A DNA stretch of 64,000 nucleotides from WTGJ01 sp965237765 (GCA_965237765.1 OZ250157.1:1240001-1304000), one strand, 5' to 3'. Shown: positions 43,866-53,793, counted from the stretch's first letter. Translations and numbers: made by a program. The notes: generated by a model from the sequence alone, not told the origin.

Positions 43866-45797
43866 TCCCCCACCAAGGCATACACTCGCGCGCCGCGCTG
43901 GTCGTAGACCAGCTGCAGATAGGGCGCGTCCGCCAGGTCGCTCGCCATTTGCCATTCCGGCGCCCAGGCGAAGGGCTCACGCCAGCGATACATCTCCGCG
44001 TGCAGATCCGGCCGCGCGACGATTTGCGGCAACACGACATGCGTGATGCCCGCCGCGCGCAATTGCGCCTCGTGTTCTGCGGCCGCCGGGTCGCGCCAGA
44101 AGGCGCGGAAGGATACCTGCTCGGCGCGGCTCGCTTCGTCGCCGCGGAAGAAGGGCTGCCAGCGGTAATAGACGGCGTCGCGCTCGGCGATGAGGGGCGG
44201 CCCATTCGCCCTCCTGCGGCGCGGGGAAATTCAGCAGGCGCGCGTCGGCGGCGCTGTGATCTCGCAGCCATTCGAGGGCGGCCACGTCATCCGCGGAAGC
44301 GAAAGCGCCATGCAGCGCGAAGACTCGCGCCGGGATGCGGCCCTTGCTCGCGCGCAGCAGGGGTTCGCGCCCGACGACGATGGCCAGGGCCAGGGCGAAA
44401 GCAGCCGCGAAGAGCGCCCAGGCGCGCCGCCGCAACCAACTGCCGACGCGCGGCGACAGCCAATTCTCCCAGAGCCAGAGCGCGCCCAGCCCGCCCAGCA
44501 GGGTATAAGGGATGATCGGCCCATGCCAGGCGATGCTGAAGGGGTAATCGTAGCGCATGACGGGCGCCAACAGCCCCGGCGCTAGGCGAGCGAGGATGCC
44601 CGTCGTCGAGAAATCCACCACCAGCGCCAGCCAGGAAAGCGCCAGGAGCGTCGCGCGTCTTTGACTGAGACCGCAGGTCTCCCGCCAACCAACTACGGCC
44701 CCCAACGCCACCAGCGGCAGCAGCCAGGTACCGTGAAAGGGCGGCAGCAGCAGCACGCGCCAATGCCGGGCTGCCCGCTCGAAGGGGGAGACGATATCGC
44801 CGCCCAATAGGGCCGCGCTCGTCCGCAACCAGGGCGCGATGCAGAGCGCCGCGAGGGCGGGCACGCCCAGCGCCAGAATCAACCAGCGCCGCCAAGGCGG
44901 CCGCGAGCGCCGATCCAAGCCCAGCAGCAGCAACCAGGGCGCGAAACCCAACCCGGTGATGATGGTCATATCCGGATGCGCGAGCGCCAACGCGCCCAAT
45001 AGCAAGGCCGCGGCGACGCCATCGGCCGCGTAGCCATCCCGCAGCCAGCGATGGGCGAAGGTGAAGAAGGCGAGCGCGAAGACGAGGCCGAGCAGCGCCG
45101 TGTAATGCGAATCGAGAAATGCGGAAAACACCCCGCCCCCGAGCAGGAGCGCGGCGGCCATTGCCCGGCCGAGGCGTTTATCGCGCAGCTCGGCGCCGAA
45201 ATCGTACGCCAGCCAGAGCGCCAACGCGCCCAGCACGGCGCCCACGCCCAGCTGCACCTCGTGCACGCCAGCGCCGATCTGCGCGCTCAAATAGGCGATG
45301 ATGGCCGAGAAGCCGGGCGCGTAGAGGTAACTGATTTCCGGGTGCCAGGGCGCGAGTGAGGTGAAATCGCCCCCTTCGCGCAGCATGAGGGCCAGGTAGC
45401 CGAAGCCCTGGGCGTCCGTATCCAGCGGCACCGGGAAGAGCAGGGCGGGGATGGCGAAAACCAGCGCTCCCAGCGCCAGGAAGGTGAGGTCACGCGGGCC
45501 GGGCCAGCCCTGGTCGCGGTCGGCCAGCTCGCGGCCCTGGCGTTGCGCGCGCAGTTGGCCGTAGCTGAGGGTGCCACCCAGGAATACCGTCGTCACCAGG
45601 GCGAAGAGCAGGTAATCGACGACGAGCGTATCCCAGCCGAAGAGGATGGCGTAGATGCAGCTGCCGACGATGACAAGGGCCAGGGTGAGGGCGGTGAGCA
45701 GGCCGATGCGCGGTTGGGCGCTGGGCCAGGCGGGCGATAGCAGCGTGCCGCAACCGAGCAGCACGGTGCCGAAGACGAGCATGATGAGCAGAGTCAT
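43862..45797 (-). CDS. Polytopic membrane protein with glycosyltransferase-like layout, one frameshift
   Basis: About 645 residues after correcting one indel. Many hydrophobic segments from residue 1; P-V-P-L-D-T-D-A-Q-G-F-G-Y-L in an early external loop fits GT-C enzymes. The frame of the first 530 residues breaks near 44200 (in a CC/CCCC context after P-A-P-Q-E-G-E-W) and continues in another frame to 43862 as P-L-I-A-E-R-D-A-V-Y-Y and the tail ending L-V-G-E. Coupled to the EamA gene. Confidence 0.65.
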
Positions 45798-45867
45798 GCG
45801 GGCGGAGGCAGCCAGGTCATGAGGCTATTCTAGCAGCGGGCCGGGGGAGCGCGGCGCGCGCTAAGAG

Positions 45868-45897
45868 ATTCGAGCGCTCCCGAAGAGCGCCCGAATT
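45868..45897 (-). terminator. Hairpin after the DM13 gene
   Basis: ATTCGAGCGCTC and GAGCGCCCGAAT pair with one mismatch. A strong T-run is absent, so terminator function is tentative. Confidence 0.4.
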
Positions 45898-45929
45898 GCT
45901 GAGTGGGTGGCAGGTTACTCCGCCGCTGT

Positions 45930-46571
45930 TTACTGCGCTGGAACCAGCTCCGCCGAACTGAAGACCACGTGGAAAGGCATGCAGTAGATGACGGCGCTGC
46001 GGTATTCGCTGAGGTCCAGATCGGCCGGGATTTCGTAGTTCTGGTTGCCGATATTGCCTTTCAGCGGGCCGAGGTCGATATAGTCCTCCACGCCAGCGAA
46101 GATGCTTTTGGGCACGTTTTTGGTCAGCAGGACGTGCAGCTTCGGCCCGTTGGTAACGCGGAAGTCCTCGAAGCGCAGGACGCGCGTGTCGCCAACCAGC
46201 CAGATGCTGGCGCTGCCCTCGGCGCGGTGCACGGGGTCGATTTCGATCCAACTGGCGCTGCTGAGCAAGGAGGGCGCAATCTCGCTGGCGGGCATGTTGT
46301 CGTCCATGACCTCGTCGTCGGCCATCATGGCGCGCGCGGTATCGGCGGCCATATCGGGTTGCTCCTCGCTCATTTCCAACAGGATTTCCTGTTGTGCTTC
46401 CGGCATAGCGCGGACGCTCTCGCGTTCGGCGCTATCGAGTCCGGGAAAGGCTTCGTCGACGACGTCATTGATGAAGTAGGGACTCCAGAGCGGGTAGGTG
46501 ATGGCGATCGCAGCGGCCACGAGGAGGGCGAGCAAGATGTATAGCTTGGGATTGCGCTGGGATGAGCTCAT
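45930..46571 (-). CDS. Membrane-anchored DM13-domain protein
   Basis: 213 residues. One N-terminal membrane helix (about 10-30), an acidic linker, then a DM13 domain with L-R-F-E-D-F-R-V-T-N-G-P, L-G-P-L-K-G-N, N-Q-N-Y-E-I-P and V-I-Y-C-M-P-F. The domain is proposed to bind a redox cofactor at the surface. ATG after GGAG. Confidence 0.88.
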   Translation of the reverse strand: MSSSQRNPKLYILLALLVAAAIAITYPLWSPYFINDVVDEAFPGLDSAERESVRAMPEAQQEILLEMSEEQPDMAADTARAMMADDEVMDDNMPASEIAPSLLSSASWIEIDPVHRAEGSASIWLVGDTRVLRFEDFRVTNGPKLHVLLTKNVPKSIFAGVEDYIDLGPLKGNIGNQNYEIPADLDLSEYRSAVIYCMPFHVVFSSAELVPAQ

Positions 46572-46641
46572 TTTTTCTCCGTATTCTTGTCAGAGTGTGG
46601 TAATTCGAGTGGGGGGAAGCGCGACGAGGGGCGCCACGGCG

Positions 46642-47664
46642 CTAGCGAAATATCGCCTGTTTGATGATCGCGCTCAATTCGGCAAAAGGAAGCGCCCGTC
46701 GCGCTGGAGTGAGCGACAGGCCATCCGCCAGATAACGGAAGGACAACATCGGTGTCCCGCGCACGCCGGCGCTCTGCCCCAGCGCGACATCCACATCCAC
46801 CTGCGTGACCGTTCGCGTGCACTCCTGGAGCGCTTGGTATTCCAGCCCGGTCGCTTCGGCCAGCAGGTGGCCGGTGTTGCCGAAAGATAGGCGGCCGCGG
46901 CTGGCCCGTTGGTAGAGGAAAGCGTGCCCGACCCAGAAGCGTTCCTCCGCTAGCTCGCCCACGCAGGCGGCCAGCTTCGAATGGTAGCCGCCGCTGCGGT
47001 AGTCAATCGTCGGGAAGAAACGATATTCGACGCGCGCGCGGCCCGTCGCCACGAAGATTTCGATCACCTGGGCGATGATATCTTCCTCATATGTCTGGCA
47101 ATGTGGACAGGCGTAATCCGAAAAGCTGACGATGGTGATGGGCGCCGAGGGAAAGCCGAGGATGAAGCCGCCATCCGCCAGGCGCTGATGCGGGATGACA
47201 CCATCCTCCTGCGCGCGCGCCAGCTCCGCGACTGACAGATCCGCCAGCGGGCGAATGGTGAAATTGCCCAAGATGGCCTGCGGGCGCTCCGGGATGCTGA
47301 GCGCATTTTCTCCGTTGGCCTTTTCGCTAATGTTGGCCGGGGACGCTGGATATGGATAGGGGAGAGGTATCCCGCAGAACACAAATTGATCATCCTGTGG
47401 ATGGAAGAAAATCCACAATTCGTTGCGGTAGGGGATCAATTGTAAGCCGCTGTTTTCCCAGTGTGCGCATTCGAAATTTCCTACGGTATCCGTAGAACCC
47501 ACGGCGCCAGTCGGAGATAGCCAGGGGTCGTCCGAGTCGTAGGGGATGTTTATGCCTGCGGGAAAGAGCATGGGATAAGGTTGAGGGATGGTATCGTCGT
47601 CCTGCGCGGTGACGGCCGTCACGGAGAACAACCCCAGGAAGGCGATACACAGGATGCGGCGCAT
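46642..47664 (-). CDS. Secreted DsbA-like thioredoxin-fold protein
   Basis: 340 residues. Signal peptide L-C-I-A-F-L-G-L-F-S ending V-T-A-Q. A Trp/Pro-rich N-terminal part is followed by a DsbA-family domain with redox motif C-P-H-C (in Y-A-C-P-H-C-Q) and the cis-Pro region G-T-P-M-L. Such proteins form or isomerise disulfides in exported proteins. The start may instead be the ATG 6 bases upstream. Confidence 0.86.
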   Translation of the reverse strand: MRRILCIAFLGLFSVTAVTAQDDDTIPQPYPMLFPAGINIPYDSDDPWLSPTGAVGSTDTVGNFECAHWENSGLQLIPYRNELWIFFHPQDDQFVFCGIPLPYPYPASPANISEKANGENALSIPERPQAILGNFTIRPLADLSVAELARAQEDGVIPHQRLADGGFILGFPSAPITIVSFSDYACPHCQTYEEDIIAQVIEIFVATGRARVEYRFFPTIDYRSGGYHSKLAACVGELAEERFWVGHAFLYQRASRGRLSFGNTGHLLAEATGLEYQALQECTRTVTQVDVDVALGQSAGVRGTPMLSFRYLADGLSLTPARRALPFAELSAIIKQAIFR

Positions 47665-47726
47665 GATCATTCTCTCAACCTGAGCATTACCCACAAACTC
47701 CCGAAATTAGCGGGCCGCGGTGAAAG

Positions 47727-48455
47727 CTAATCCCGCCCGCCGCCGAAGAGGCGCAGCAGGAAGAGGAAGAGGTTCAGGAAATTCAGGTAGAGGCTGACGG
47801 CGAGCATGATGCTCAGCTTGAGCGCCAGGTTGCCGTCGTCTTGCAGCTGTGGGTGCGCGGCCATTTTGCGCACGCGCTGGGTATCGTAGGCGATGAGCCC
47901 GGTGAAGAGCAGCACACCGAAGGCGCTGATCAGCAGCTCCATCCCGCTCGAACGCAGCAGGATACCGTTCACGAACGAGGTCAGCAGCAGGCCGACCAGG
48001 CCCATGAAGAAGTAGCTGGAGTATTTGGTGAGGTCGATGCTCGTCGTATAGGCGAAGACGGACATGACGCCGAAGAGCATGGCGGCGGAAAGGAAGGCGT
48101 AGGCGATGCTGGCGCCGCTATAGACATGCAGCAATACCGCCAGCGAGAAGCCCATGAGTGCGCAGAAGACGAAATAGAGCGTGGAAGTGGTATTCACCGA
48201 GCGAGTCACCAGGCCCTTGCTCATGACGATGAGCAAGCCGAAGGTGGCGATGAGCGAGCCGATGCTGACGAGCGGGTTGAGGCTGAGCGTGAGCAGCGCG
48301 CTCGAGCTGGCGGTGAGGATGGCGACGCCGGCGGTGACGAGTAGCCCGAGGAACATCCAGAGGTAGGTCCAACGGATGATGGGGCGGACATCGACGATGG
48401 CGGGCGCGAAGGCCTGGGTTTTGGCTTTCGCCGCGGGGGATTGGAAGAAGGTCAT
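47727..48455 (-). CDS. Bax inhibitor-1/YccA-family membrane protein
   Basis: 242 residues, seven membrane segments. The C-terminal half has the family block G-L-I-A-Y-D-T-Q and L-Y-L-N-F-L-N-L-F-L. Start at 48455 after GGAGGAG. Known relatives are pH-sensitive calcium leak channels or stress-protection proteins. Confidence 0.9.
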   Translation of the reverse strand: MTFFQSPAAKAKTQAFAPAIVDVRPIIRWTYLWMFLGLLVTAGVAILTASSSALLTLSLNPLVSIGSLIATFGLLIVMSKGLVTRSVNTTSTLYFVFCALMGFSLAVLLHVYSGASIAYAFLSAAMLFGVMSVFAYTTSIDLTKYSSYFFMGLVGLLLTSFVNGILLRSSGMELLISAFGVLLFTGLIAYDTQRVRKMAAHPQLQDDGNLALKLSIMLAVSLYLNFLNLFLFLLRLFGGGRD

Positions 48456-48600
48456 GTTCTCCTCCATAAGTGGCAAATCGTATTTTCGCGTTCAGTATAG
48501 CGCAGAACGCGCGCGAGGGCCGGCGCGGGGTTGTTAAATCGGTGTAAGAAGCGGGTGCTGCGTTATAGTTTGCGCCGGTTGGGTGAGAAGGAGCGGCAGA

Positions 48601-49401
48601 GTGACGATTTGCGTGAGTGTGCGAGTTCCGGATGGGCTTGTGCTGGGGACGGATAGTATGAGCATACTGATACGAGAAAGAAGCGTGGTTATGACCTATA
48701 GAAACGCGCGAAAATTGACACAGGTTGGGGACTTGTCTATTGGGTTGTTTGTATATGGTGATGGGGTTGATATAGGAGAGAAATTTGTTTTAGATATGGT
48801 GCGAGAATTCGTAGAAATAAATACCCACTCAACAGTTGAAGATATTGCTGTGAACCTCTCGTGTTATATAGCTAGAGAGTATGTAAGAGAGTATGAAAAG
48901 GAGTACACTGAAGTTTTCTACAAGCCGAAACTCGGCCTTTATCTCGCTGGTTACTCAAAAGGATCTAAACAAGCAGAAGAGTGGGAGATCATTTTTCCCG
49001 AAGACCCAACGCCGAAAAAGGTGCGACAAAATGAAGAGTTTGGTGTGGTGTGGCGTGGGGAGACCACCCCATTTACGCGTTTGTATCGTGGCTATGATCC
49101 AGATTTACTACAGTTTATAAAAGCAAGTGAGATGCCGCCCCAGCGGATTAAGCAAATTGAGGAAGAGAACGAATTCAGGACGCAAATACTTTTCAATTCC
49201 ATGCCGCTACAAGATGCTGTAGATTTCGCTGCTTTTGTGCTACGCACTACAATTGGTTATAAAGAGTTTGAAATCTATAGGAAAGGTGTTCCCACTTGTG
49301 GGGGAAGTTTGCAAGTTGCCGCAATCACCCCGGAGGGTGGTTACCATTGGGTTCAAGAGTCGCAATTGCACCTGAAGGAGGATTCGGATGATTGGACCTG
49401 A
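48601..49401 (+). CDS. Proteasome-like Ntn hydrolase
   Basis: 266 residues. With the GTG at 48601 (AAGGAG 7 bases upstream) the mature N-terminus after Met removal is T-I-C-V-S-V, followed by D-G-L-V-L-G-T-D-S with the Asp at position 17 of the mature chain, and A-R-K-L with a Lys near 36. These match Thr1, Asp17 and Lys33 of proteasome beta subunits, and the C-terminus G-G-S-L-Q-V-A-A-I-T-P-E-G fits the same fold. Self-compartmenting protease or amidase activity is inferred. AT-rich against its neighbours. Overlaps a small downstream gene by 14 bases. Confidence 0.7.
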   Translation: MTICVSVRVPDGLVLGTDSMSILIRERSVVMTYRNARKLTQVGDLSIGLFVYGDGVDIGEKFVLDMVREFVEINTHSTVEDIAVNLSCYIAREYVREYEKEYTEVFYKPKLGLYLAGYSKGSKQAEEWEIIFPEDPTPKKVRQNEEFGVVWRGETTPFTRLYRGYDPDLLQFIKASEMPPQRIKQIEEENEFRTQILFNSMPLQDAVDFAAFVLRTTIGYKEFEIYRKGVPTCGGSLQVAAITPEGGYHWVQESQLHLKEDSDDWT

Positions 49402-49579
49402 GAAACGAGAAAAATCTAAGCGCAGCGATAATCCGGTCCCCGAAATCCGACGGAGGACGGCCGCTGAACAAATCTATGAGCACCACGAGTACGCGCATGG
49501 CAGTACGCATCCGGAAGTGTATCGGCGCCTGGGCATCCCCGAGCCGACGAGTAAAAACCCTCCCGCCAGCGAAAACTAA
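49388..49579 (+). CDS. Small basic/acidic protein, partner of the Ntn hydrolase
   Basis: 63 residues from an ATG preceded by a strong AAGGAGG, overlapping the hydrolase gene by 14 bases. Highly charged, with Y-E-H-H-E-Y-A-H in the middle, and Pro-rich end. Not recognised. The tight coupling suggests a regulator, adaptor or substrate of the hydrolase. Confidence 0.65.
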   Translation: MIGPEKREKSKRSDNPVPEIRRRTAAEQIYEHHEYAHGSTHPEVYRRLGIPEPTSKNPPASEN

Positions 49580-49773
49580 GCTCTCAGCCCCGCCAGCCAT
49601 TCCCGCAGGACCCGTTCTAGCTGCTCGCGCGCAGCGATGAAGGCGGACAATTAGGCGTCCGCGTCGCCCGGAGCCGCCGGGTCGGGGATGCGCGCCCTGC
49701 CGAAAGCCCAGGCGCCGCCCTGCTATACTGCGCGGCGCCACACCCCATTCCCACTTTCCCTGCGGAGGCGCCC

Positions 49774-50676
49774 ATGCGCGTCTGGCTGCAGCTGAGCCGC
49801 TGGCAAGAATTCGTGCCTTTCGTCCTGCCGCTCACCGTGCTCGGCGCCCTGCTGGGCGCGGAATTCACGGCGCGGCCGCTCGATGGGCGACTGCTCGCCA
49901 GCCTCGCCGGCAACATGCTCGCGGTCGCCTATGCCTTCATGCTGAATGATATTGAGGATGCGCCGGACGACGCGCTCGATGCCGCGCGCGCGCCGCAAAA
50001 CGTCATCGCCAGCGGTCGCCTTTCCGCACGCGCCGCCTACCGCGGCTGCGCCCTCGCCGCTGCCGCTGCGCTGGCCTGCTATGCCTTCGGCGGCGGGCGG
50101 GTGCTGATCACGGGGGCCGTGACGCTGGCGCTGGCGCATCTCTATTCCTGGCGGCCGGTGCGCCTGAAGAAATGGGCGCTCGTCGATGTCGTTTCGCACG
50201 CGTTGATGCTGAGCGCGCTGCTCTTCCTGACGGGCTATTGGCTCTACGCGCGCACGCTTGGGGAAGCGGTCTGGTTGCTGGCGGCAGCAGCGCTGCTCTC
50301 AGCTTATGGGCAGCTGTATAACCAATTGCGCGACGCGGCGACGGACCGCAGCGCCGGCCTGCGCAACACGACCTGGCTGCTCGGCGAGCGCGGCGCGCGG
50401 CTGGCGATGTACGCGACCGTCGCGCTGAGTGCCTATTGCGTCGTCCAGGCGTATCGCGCGGGGCTCTTCCCGGCGGCGGCGGGCTGGGCGCTGTTGGTGA
50501 CGGCGCCGCTGGCCGCGCTCTGGCCGCGTTTGCGGCGGCGCGGGCCAAGGCTGCCGCGCAGCCTCGACATGCGGGGCAGCGCGGCGGCGGACCCGAGCGG
50601 CGCGCTGCAGACGCAGGCCCTGCTCCTGCTGAACGGGCTGGTGGCCGGCTGGCTCATCGCGGCGTTGGTGTCGTGA
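49774..50676 (+). CDS. UbiA-family prenyltransferase
   Basis: 300 residues with about eight membrane segments. First Asp-rich motif N-D-I-E-D-A-P-D-D and second Q-L-R-D-A-A-T-D-R, which bind the prenyl diphosphate through magnesium. The acceptor is not identifiable. The ATG lies 41 bases after a TATACT hexamer. Confidence 0.82.
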   Translation: MRVWLQLSRWQEFVPFVLPLTVLGALLGAEFTARPLDGRLLASLAGNMLAVAYAFMLNDIEDAPDDALDAARAPQNVIASGRLSARAAYRGCALAAAAALACYAFGGGRVLITGAVTLALAHLYSWRPVRLKKWALVDVVSHALMLSALLFLTGYWLYARTLGEAVWLLAAAALLSAYGQLYNQLRDAATDRSAGLRNTTWLLGERGARLAMYATVALSAYCVVQAYRAGLFPAAAGWALLVTAPLAALWPRLRRRGPRLPRSLDMRGSAAADPSGALQTQALLLLNGLVAGWLIAALVS

Positions 50677-50686
50677 GCGGCATTCT

Positions 50687-51070
50687 ATGAACGCGGGCGA
50701 TTTCCACGGCATCCTCTTCGTGATGCACCTGCTTTATTCGGCAGCGCTGGGGCTATGGGCGGCGGTGCTGGCAGGGCGGGACGAGCCGCTGGGCGGTAAC
50801 TATTGGGGCGCGGTGCTGATCAGCACGGGTTTAGCAGCGTTGGTTTTGCTGGTGGGGCTGGCGATGCTGGCGGCGGGGTTGCGGCCGCCGCGCCTGACGA
50901 CCTACCTGCTCTACATGTTGTGGTTGGTGGTGATGATGCCGGGTACCTACAGCCTATTGCACGGGCGCGAGGACCGCAGCGCGGCGCTGGCCTACGCGAT
51001 CCTGGGCGGCTTCAACGCGAGCGTGGGGCTAAGCATGCTGCAGCGGGGCTTGGTGGGGCCGTGGGGGTAG
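50687..51070 (+). CDS. Small membrane protein of unknown function
   Basis: 127 residues, three to four hydrophobic segments (for example L-L-Y-S-A-A-L-G-L-W-A and L-V-L-L-V-G-L-A-M-L). It starts 10 bases after the UbiA stop, so it probably belongs to that operon. No recognised motif. Confidence 0.65.
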   Translation: MNAGDFHGILFVMHLLYSAALGLWAAVLAGRDEPLGGNYWGAVLISTGLAALVLLVGLAMLAAGLRPPRLTTYLLYMLWLVVMMPGTYSLLHGREDRSAALAYAILGGFNASVGLSMLQRGLVGPWG

Positions 51071-51083
51071 GTTTGATTCTTGA

Positions 51084-51176
51084 TTATCTGGCAGACTTCT
51101 CACGATTGCATTTTCTACATAGCATTTGGCAGTTTTCCTCGTTGGTTTTGCCGCCTTCGGCCATCATCATTGTCAT
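51084..51176 (-). pseudogene. Remnant of an HNH endonuclease
   Basis: A 30-codon frame on the minus strand just after the ApeA-like gene. It encodes A-E-G-G-K-T-N-E-E-N, then L-C-R-K-C-N-R-E-K-S, the typical end of HNH nucleases with its second zinc Cys pair. The upstream H-N part is missing or out of frame. Confidence 0.55.
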
Positions 51177-51227
51177 GGTATCTTTGAGTGAGTTCGCGCA
51201 CTGTGATTTAGTTCAGTTCGATTTTCA

Positions 51228-52541
51228 TTATTTTTCCCCATCTATCTGACGCCACAATCTCCAGTGCCCTATTTCACCGTCAATATCTTTATAAGAGTAT
51301 TCCATTTCTTTTAAGAAAATCGAACGCAAGATCACATTTATGTGTGCGTAGACTTCTTCTAAAGAAAACATACATTCTTTGTCGCTTTTTGGATGTATAC
51401 GTTTGTGGCGAAAGTTCGCAAGCTGGTTGGCAATATGGTCTATTCGGTCTGTCGGGAAATGTTGGGGATAGACGTTACTGTATGAAAAATATTTAGCGTT
51501 GGAGTGGATGACTTTGCTCAAGATGTTGGACATGCTTTTCATATTCTTCTTCGATAATCTTTCAAGCACATACGTTTCAATATGAGGAAAAGCCTGTAGT
51601 ATGTTGGTTTCGGTGGGTTGATTAACCATCTGTAAATAGTGGAAAGCTAAGTCTTCAACGAATGCGAAATTCTCGCGCCACTTTGGAAACAAAGTTGCAA
51701 ACTTTCTCATATTTTCTTCTCTGCCAAGCAAGAGCGTTTGCAATATGGAATACTTTGTTTCTTGCGTTGAGTGAGCAATATGCCCGTAATTGAGTTCTAT
51801 AGTCAAAGAACCAGACCTTGTTTGATTCGAGTTTATAGAAATATTATGGGTTTCAATATATTCTCTTCGCCCTGTCATTAACGAAAGAAAAGACAGTAAC
51901 TGTGAATAAATCAGTGAGTTGACCTCGGCCTCAGGCGTAGGATTCTTCATACTGATGTGAATCAAATATCGTGATGATATGTCTCTGGCTGTGCTTGATT
52001 GTCCTAGCGATATTGTGATAGTTCCAATATCAATTTCAATTACGATAGGTTTTGGCTGAGTGTACACAATTTTATCAAGATCATTGATGCGGTAAGCTCT
52101 GCCTTTTGGAATGTTGTCCTTCCAGATGTAATCTATCGCATGAGCCGCGCTGTATTGGTCTAGTCCTGGGCAAGTCAAATAAACATTCTGAGGGGACTGC
52201 ACTTGTGCTATCTCGTCATCATCAAGCAGCATACCTATAGCAACGCAGTCAGCATATACAAATTCTTGTTTATAAATAAAAGCGCCTACATCGAAATGCC
52301 CTAGGCTATTTTGTGATGTACATTCTAATAATGTGACCGCCTGGATATTCTTGGATTCCCTAAACACGTCTCCATAGATTGTAGAATTATTGGGAACTTT
52401 TTGTGTGTCAAAATCATATTCCTTCGGAAATATCTCTAGTGTTGGAACATACCCACCACCATACGTCAATATGCCCGTAAATTTATCATTCTCGTTTCCT
52501 TTAACCCACCACATCCCCCTCAAAATCGTCTTCTTATCCAT
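51228..52541 (-). CDS. apeA: ApeA-type HEPN anti-phage protein
   Basis: 437 residues from ATG at 52541. The N-terminus L-R-G-M-W-W-V-K-G followed by a G-I-L-T-Y strand fits the ApeA N-terminal domain. The C-terminal HEPN domain carries F-R-H-K-R-I-H-P, an R-x4-H ribonuclease motif (R378, H383), with a helical end. ApeA proteins abort phage infection by cleaving RNA. The start could be 12 bases upstream. Clearly AT-rich compared with its flanks, consistent with transfer. Confidence 0.78.
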   Translation of the reverse strand: MDKKTILRGMWWVKGNENDKFTGILTYGGGYVPTLEIFPKEYDFDTQKVPNNSTIYGDVFRESKNIQAVTLLECTSQNSLGHFDVGAFIYKQEFVYADCVAIGMLLDDDEIAQVQSPQNVYLTCPGLDQYSAAHAIDYIWKDNIPKGRAYRINDLDKIVYTQPKPIVIEIDIGTITISLGQSSTARDISSRYLIHISMKNPTPEAEVNSLIYSQLLSFLSLMTGRREYIETHNISINSNQTRSGSLTIELNYGHIAHSTQETKYSILQTLLLGREENMRKFATLFPKWRENFAFVEDLAFHYLQMVNQPTETNILQAFPHIETYVLERLSKKNMKSMSNILSKVIHSNAKYFSYSNVYPQHFPTDRIDHIANQLANFRHKRIHPKSDKECMFSLEEVYAHINVILRSIFLKEMEYSYKDIDGEIGHWRLWRQIDGEK

Positions 52542-52638
52542 TCTACCGCTCATCCCATCACGCCTTCGCTTAATAGCCGGCCTGCGTAAATTTCCGCCGT
52601 CTGATTTATTGTACCTATCGACCGATTGCTATTCCCCC

Positions 52639-53793
52639 TCACCCAAACCGCCCCAACCCAAACTCCGCAATCCCCAACTCACTCGCCCCATCCAGCGCCA
52701 GCTCGGCCAATATCTCCCCCACCACGCTGCAGAACTTGTAGCCGTGGCCGCTGAAGCCGGCGGCGATGATCACGCTCTCGTGCTGTGGGTGGGCGTCGAT
52801 GATGAAATGCTCGTCCGGCGTGTTGGTGAAGAAGCAGACCTTCAGGGCCATCGTCGGGCCGGCGGCGCGCGGGAAATAGCGCTCAGTGAAGCGCCGCAGC
52901 AACGCTTCGTCGGCCGCCGTCGGTTCGCGGGCCGCGGTCGTCTCGCGACCGCCGCTCAGGTCCATCGGCTCGCCCAGGTGGCGGAATTTGCCCAGCTTGA
53001 AGCCGGGGATGCCGTGCACCGGGAAGCCATACCAGTTGCCCTCGTCGCCCTCGCCATAGAGCAACCAGACGGGCAGGCGCTCCGGCGTGAAGAGGGGCAG
53101 ATCTAGCGGCTGGAACCAGCCCAGGCACTGGCGTTCCGGTTGGGCGAGGGTCGCCAGCTCCGGTAGCAGCTGCCCGGCCCAACCGCCTGCCGTGACGACC
53201 AGGCGTTCCGCCGAATATGTGCCCTTCGCCGTTTTCACATGGACGGAATCGCCGCGCGCCTCCCAGCTCAAAACGGCCTCGCGCGCATGGATCTCCGCCC
53301 CCAGCGCCTGCGCGCGCGTCACATGGGCGACGATGCAGCGTTCGGAGCGCAGGAAGCCACCCTCCGCCTGGAAATTGGCGACGAAATGGGGCGGTAGCTG
53401 CAGGGCGGGGAAGCGGGCCATCGCCTCGGTCGCCGTCAGCAGCCCGTGCGACAGGTCGTGCTCGCGGCAGGAGGCGAGCGAACCGTGGATGAGGGCGGAA
53501 TCGGCCGCGCCGATATCCAGCCCGCCGGTGATGTGCAGCAGTTGTTCGCCGAAATCGTGTTCCAGCCGCTGCCAGCGTTCGTAGGCGCGCCGCAGCAGGG
53601 GCACGTAGAAGGCGCCTTCGGCATAGGCGAGGCGGATGATGCGCGTTTCGCCATGCGAGGAGCCATAGGCGTGCGGGATGTCGAATTGCTCCAGCCCGAG
53701 GACGCGGGCGCCGCGCTCGGCGAGCGCGTAGCAGGCGGCGCTGCCCATGCCGCCGACGCCGAGGACGATGACATCAAAATGGTTATCGGACAT
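52639..53793 (-). CDS. Monomeric sarcosine oxidase / N-methyl amino acid oxidase-like flavoprotein
   Basis: 384 residues. Dinucleotide motif V-I-V-L-G-V-G-G-M-G-S-A, then S-S-H-G-E-T-R-I-I-R, both typical of SoxA/SolA. K-V-C-F-F-T-N-T-P-D supplies the Cys that usually carries FAD covalently, and G-F-S-G-H-G-Y-K is the C-terminal FAD-binding end. It oxidises an N-methyl or secondary amino acid. Neighbours do not define the substrate. Confidence 0.9.
   Translation of the reverse strand: MSDNHFDVIVLGVGGMGSAACYALAERGARVLGLEQFDIPHAYGSSHGETRIIRLAYAEGAFYVPLLRRAYERWQRLEHDFGEQLLHITGGLDIGAADSALIHGSLASCREHDLSHGLLTATEAMARFPALQLPPHFVANFQAEGGFLRSERCIVAHVTRAQALGAEIHAREAVLSWEARGDSVHVKTAKGTYSAERLVVTAGGWAGQLLPELATLAQPERQCLGWFQPLDLPLFTPERLPVWLLYGEGDEGNWYGFPVHGIPGFKLGKFRHLGEPMDLSGGRETTAAREPTAADEALLRRFTERYFPRAAGPTMALKVCFFTNTPDEHFIIDAHPQHESVIIAAGFSGHGYKFCSVVGEILAELALDGASELGIAEFGLGRFG

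Noticed and set aside
45868..45897. Hairpin as a certain terminator
   Set aside because: No T-run on the transcribed strand; kept only as a tentative feature.
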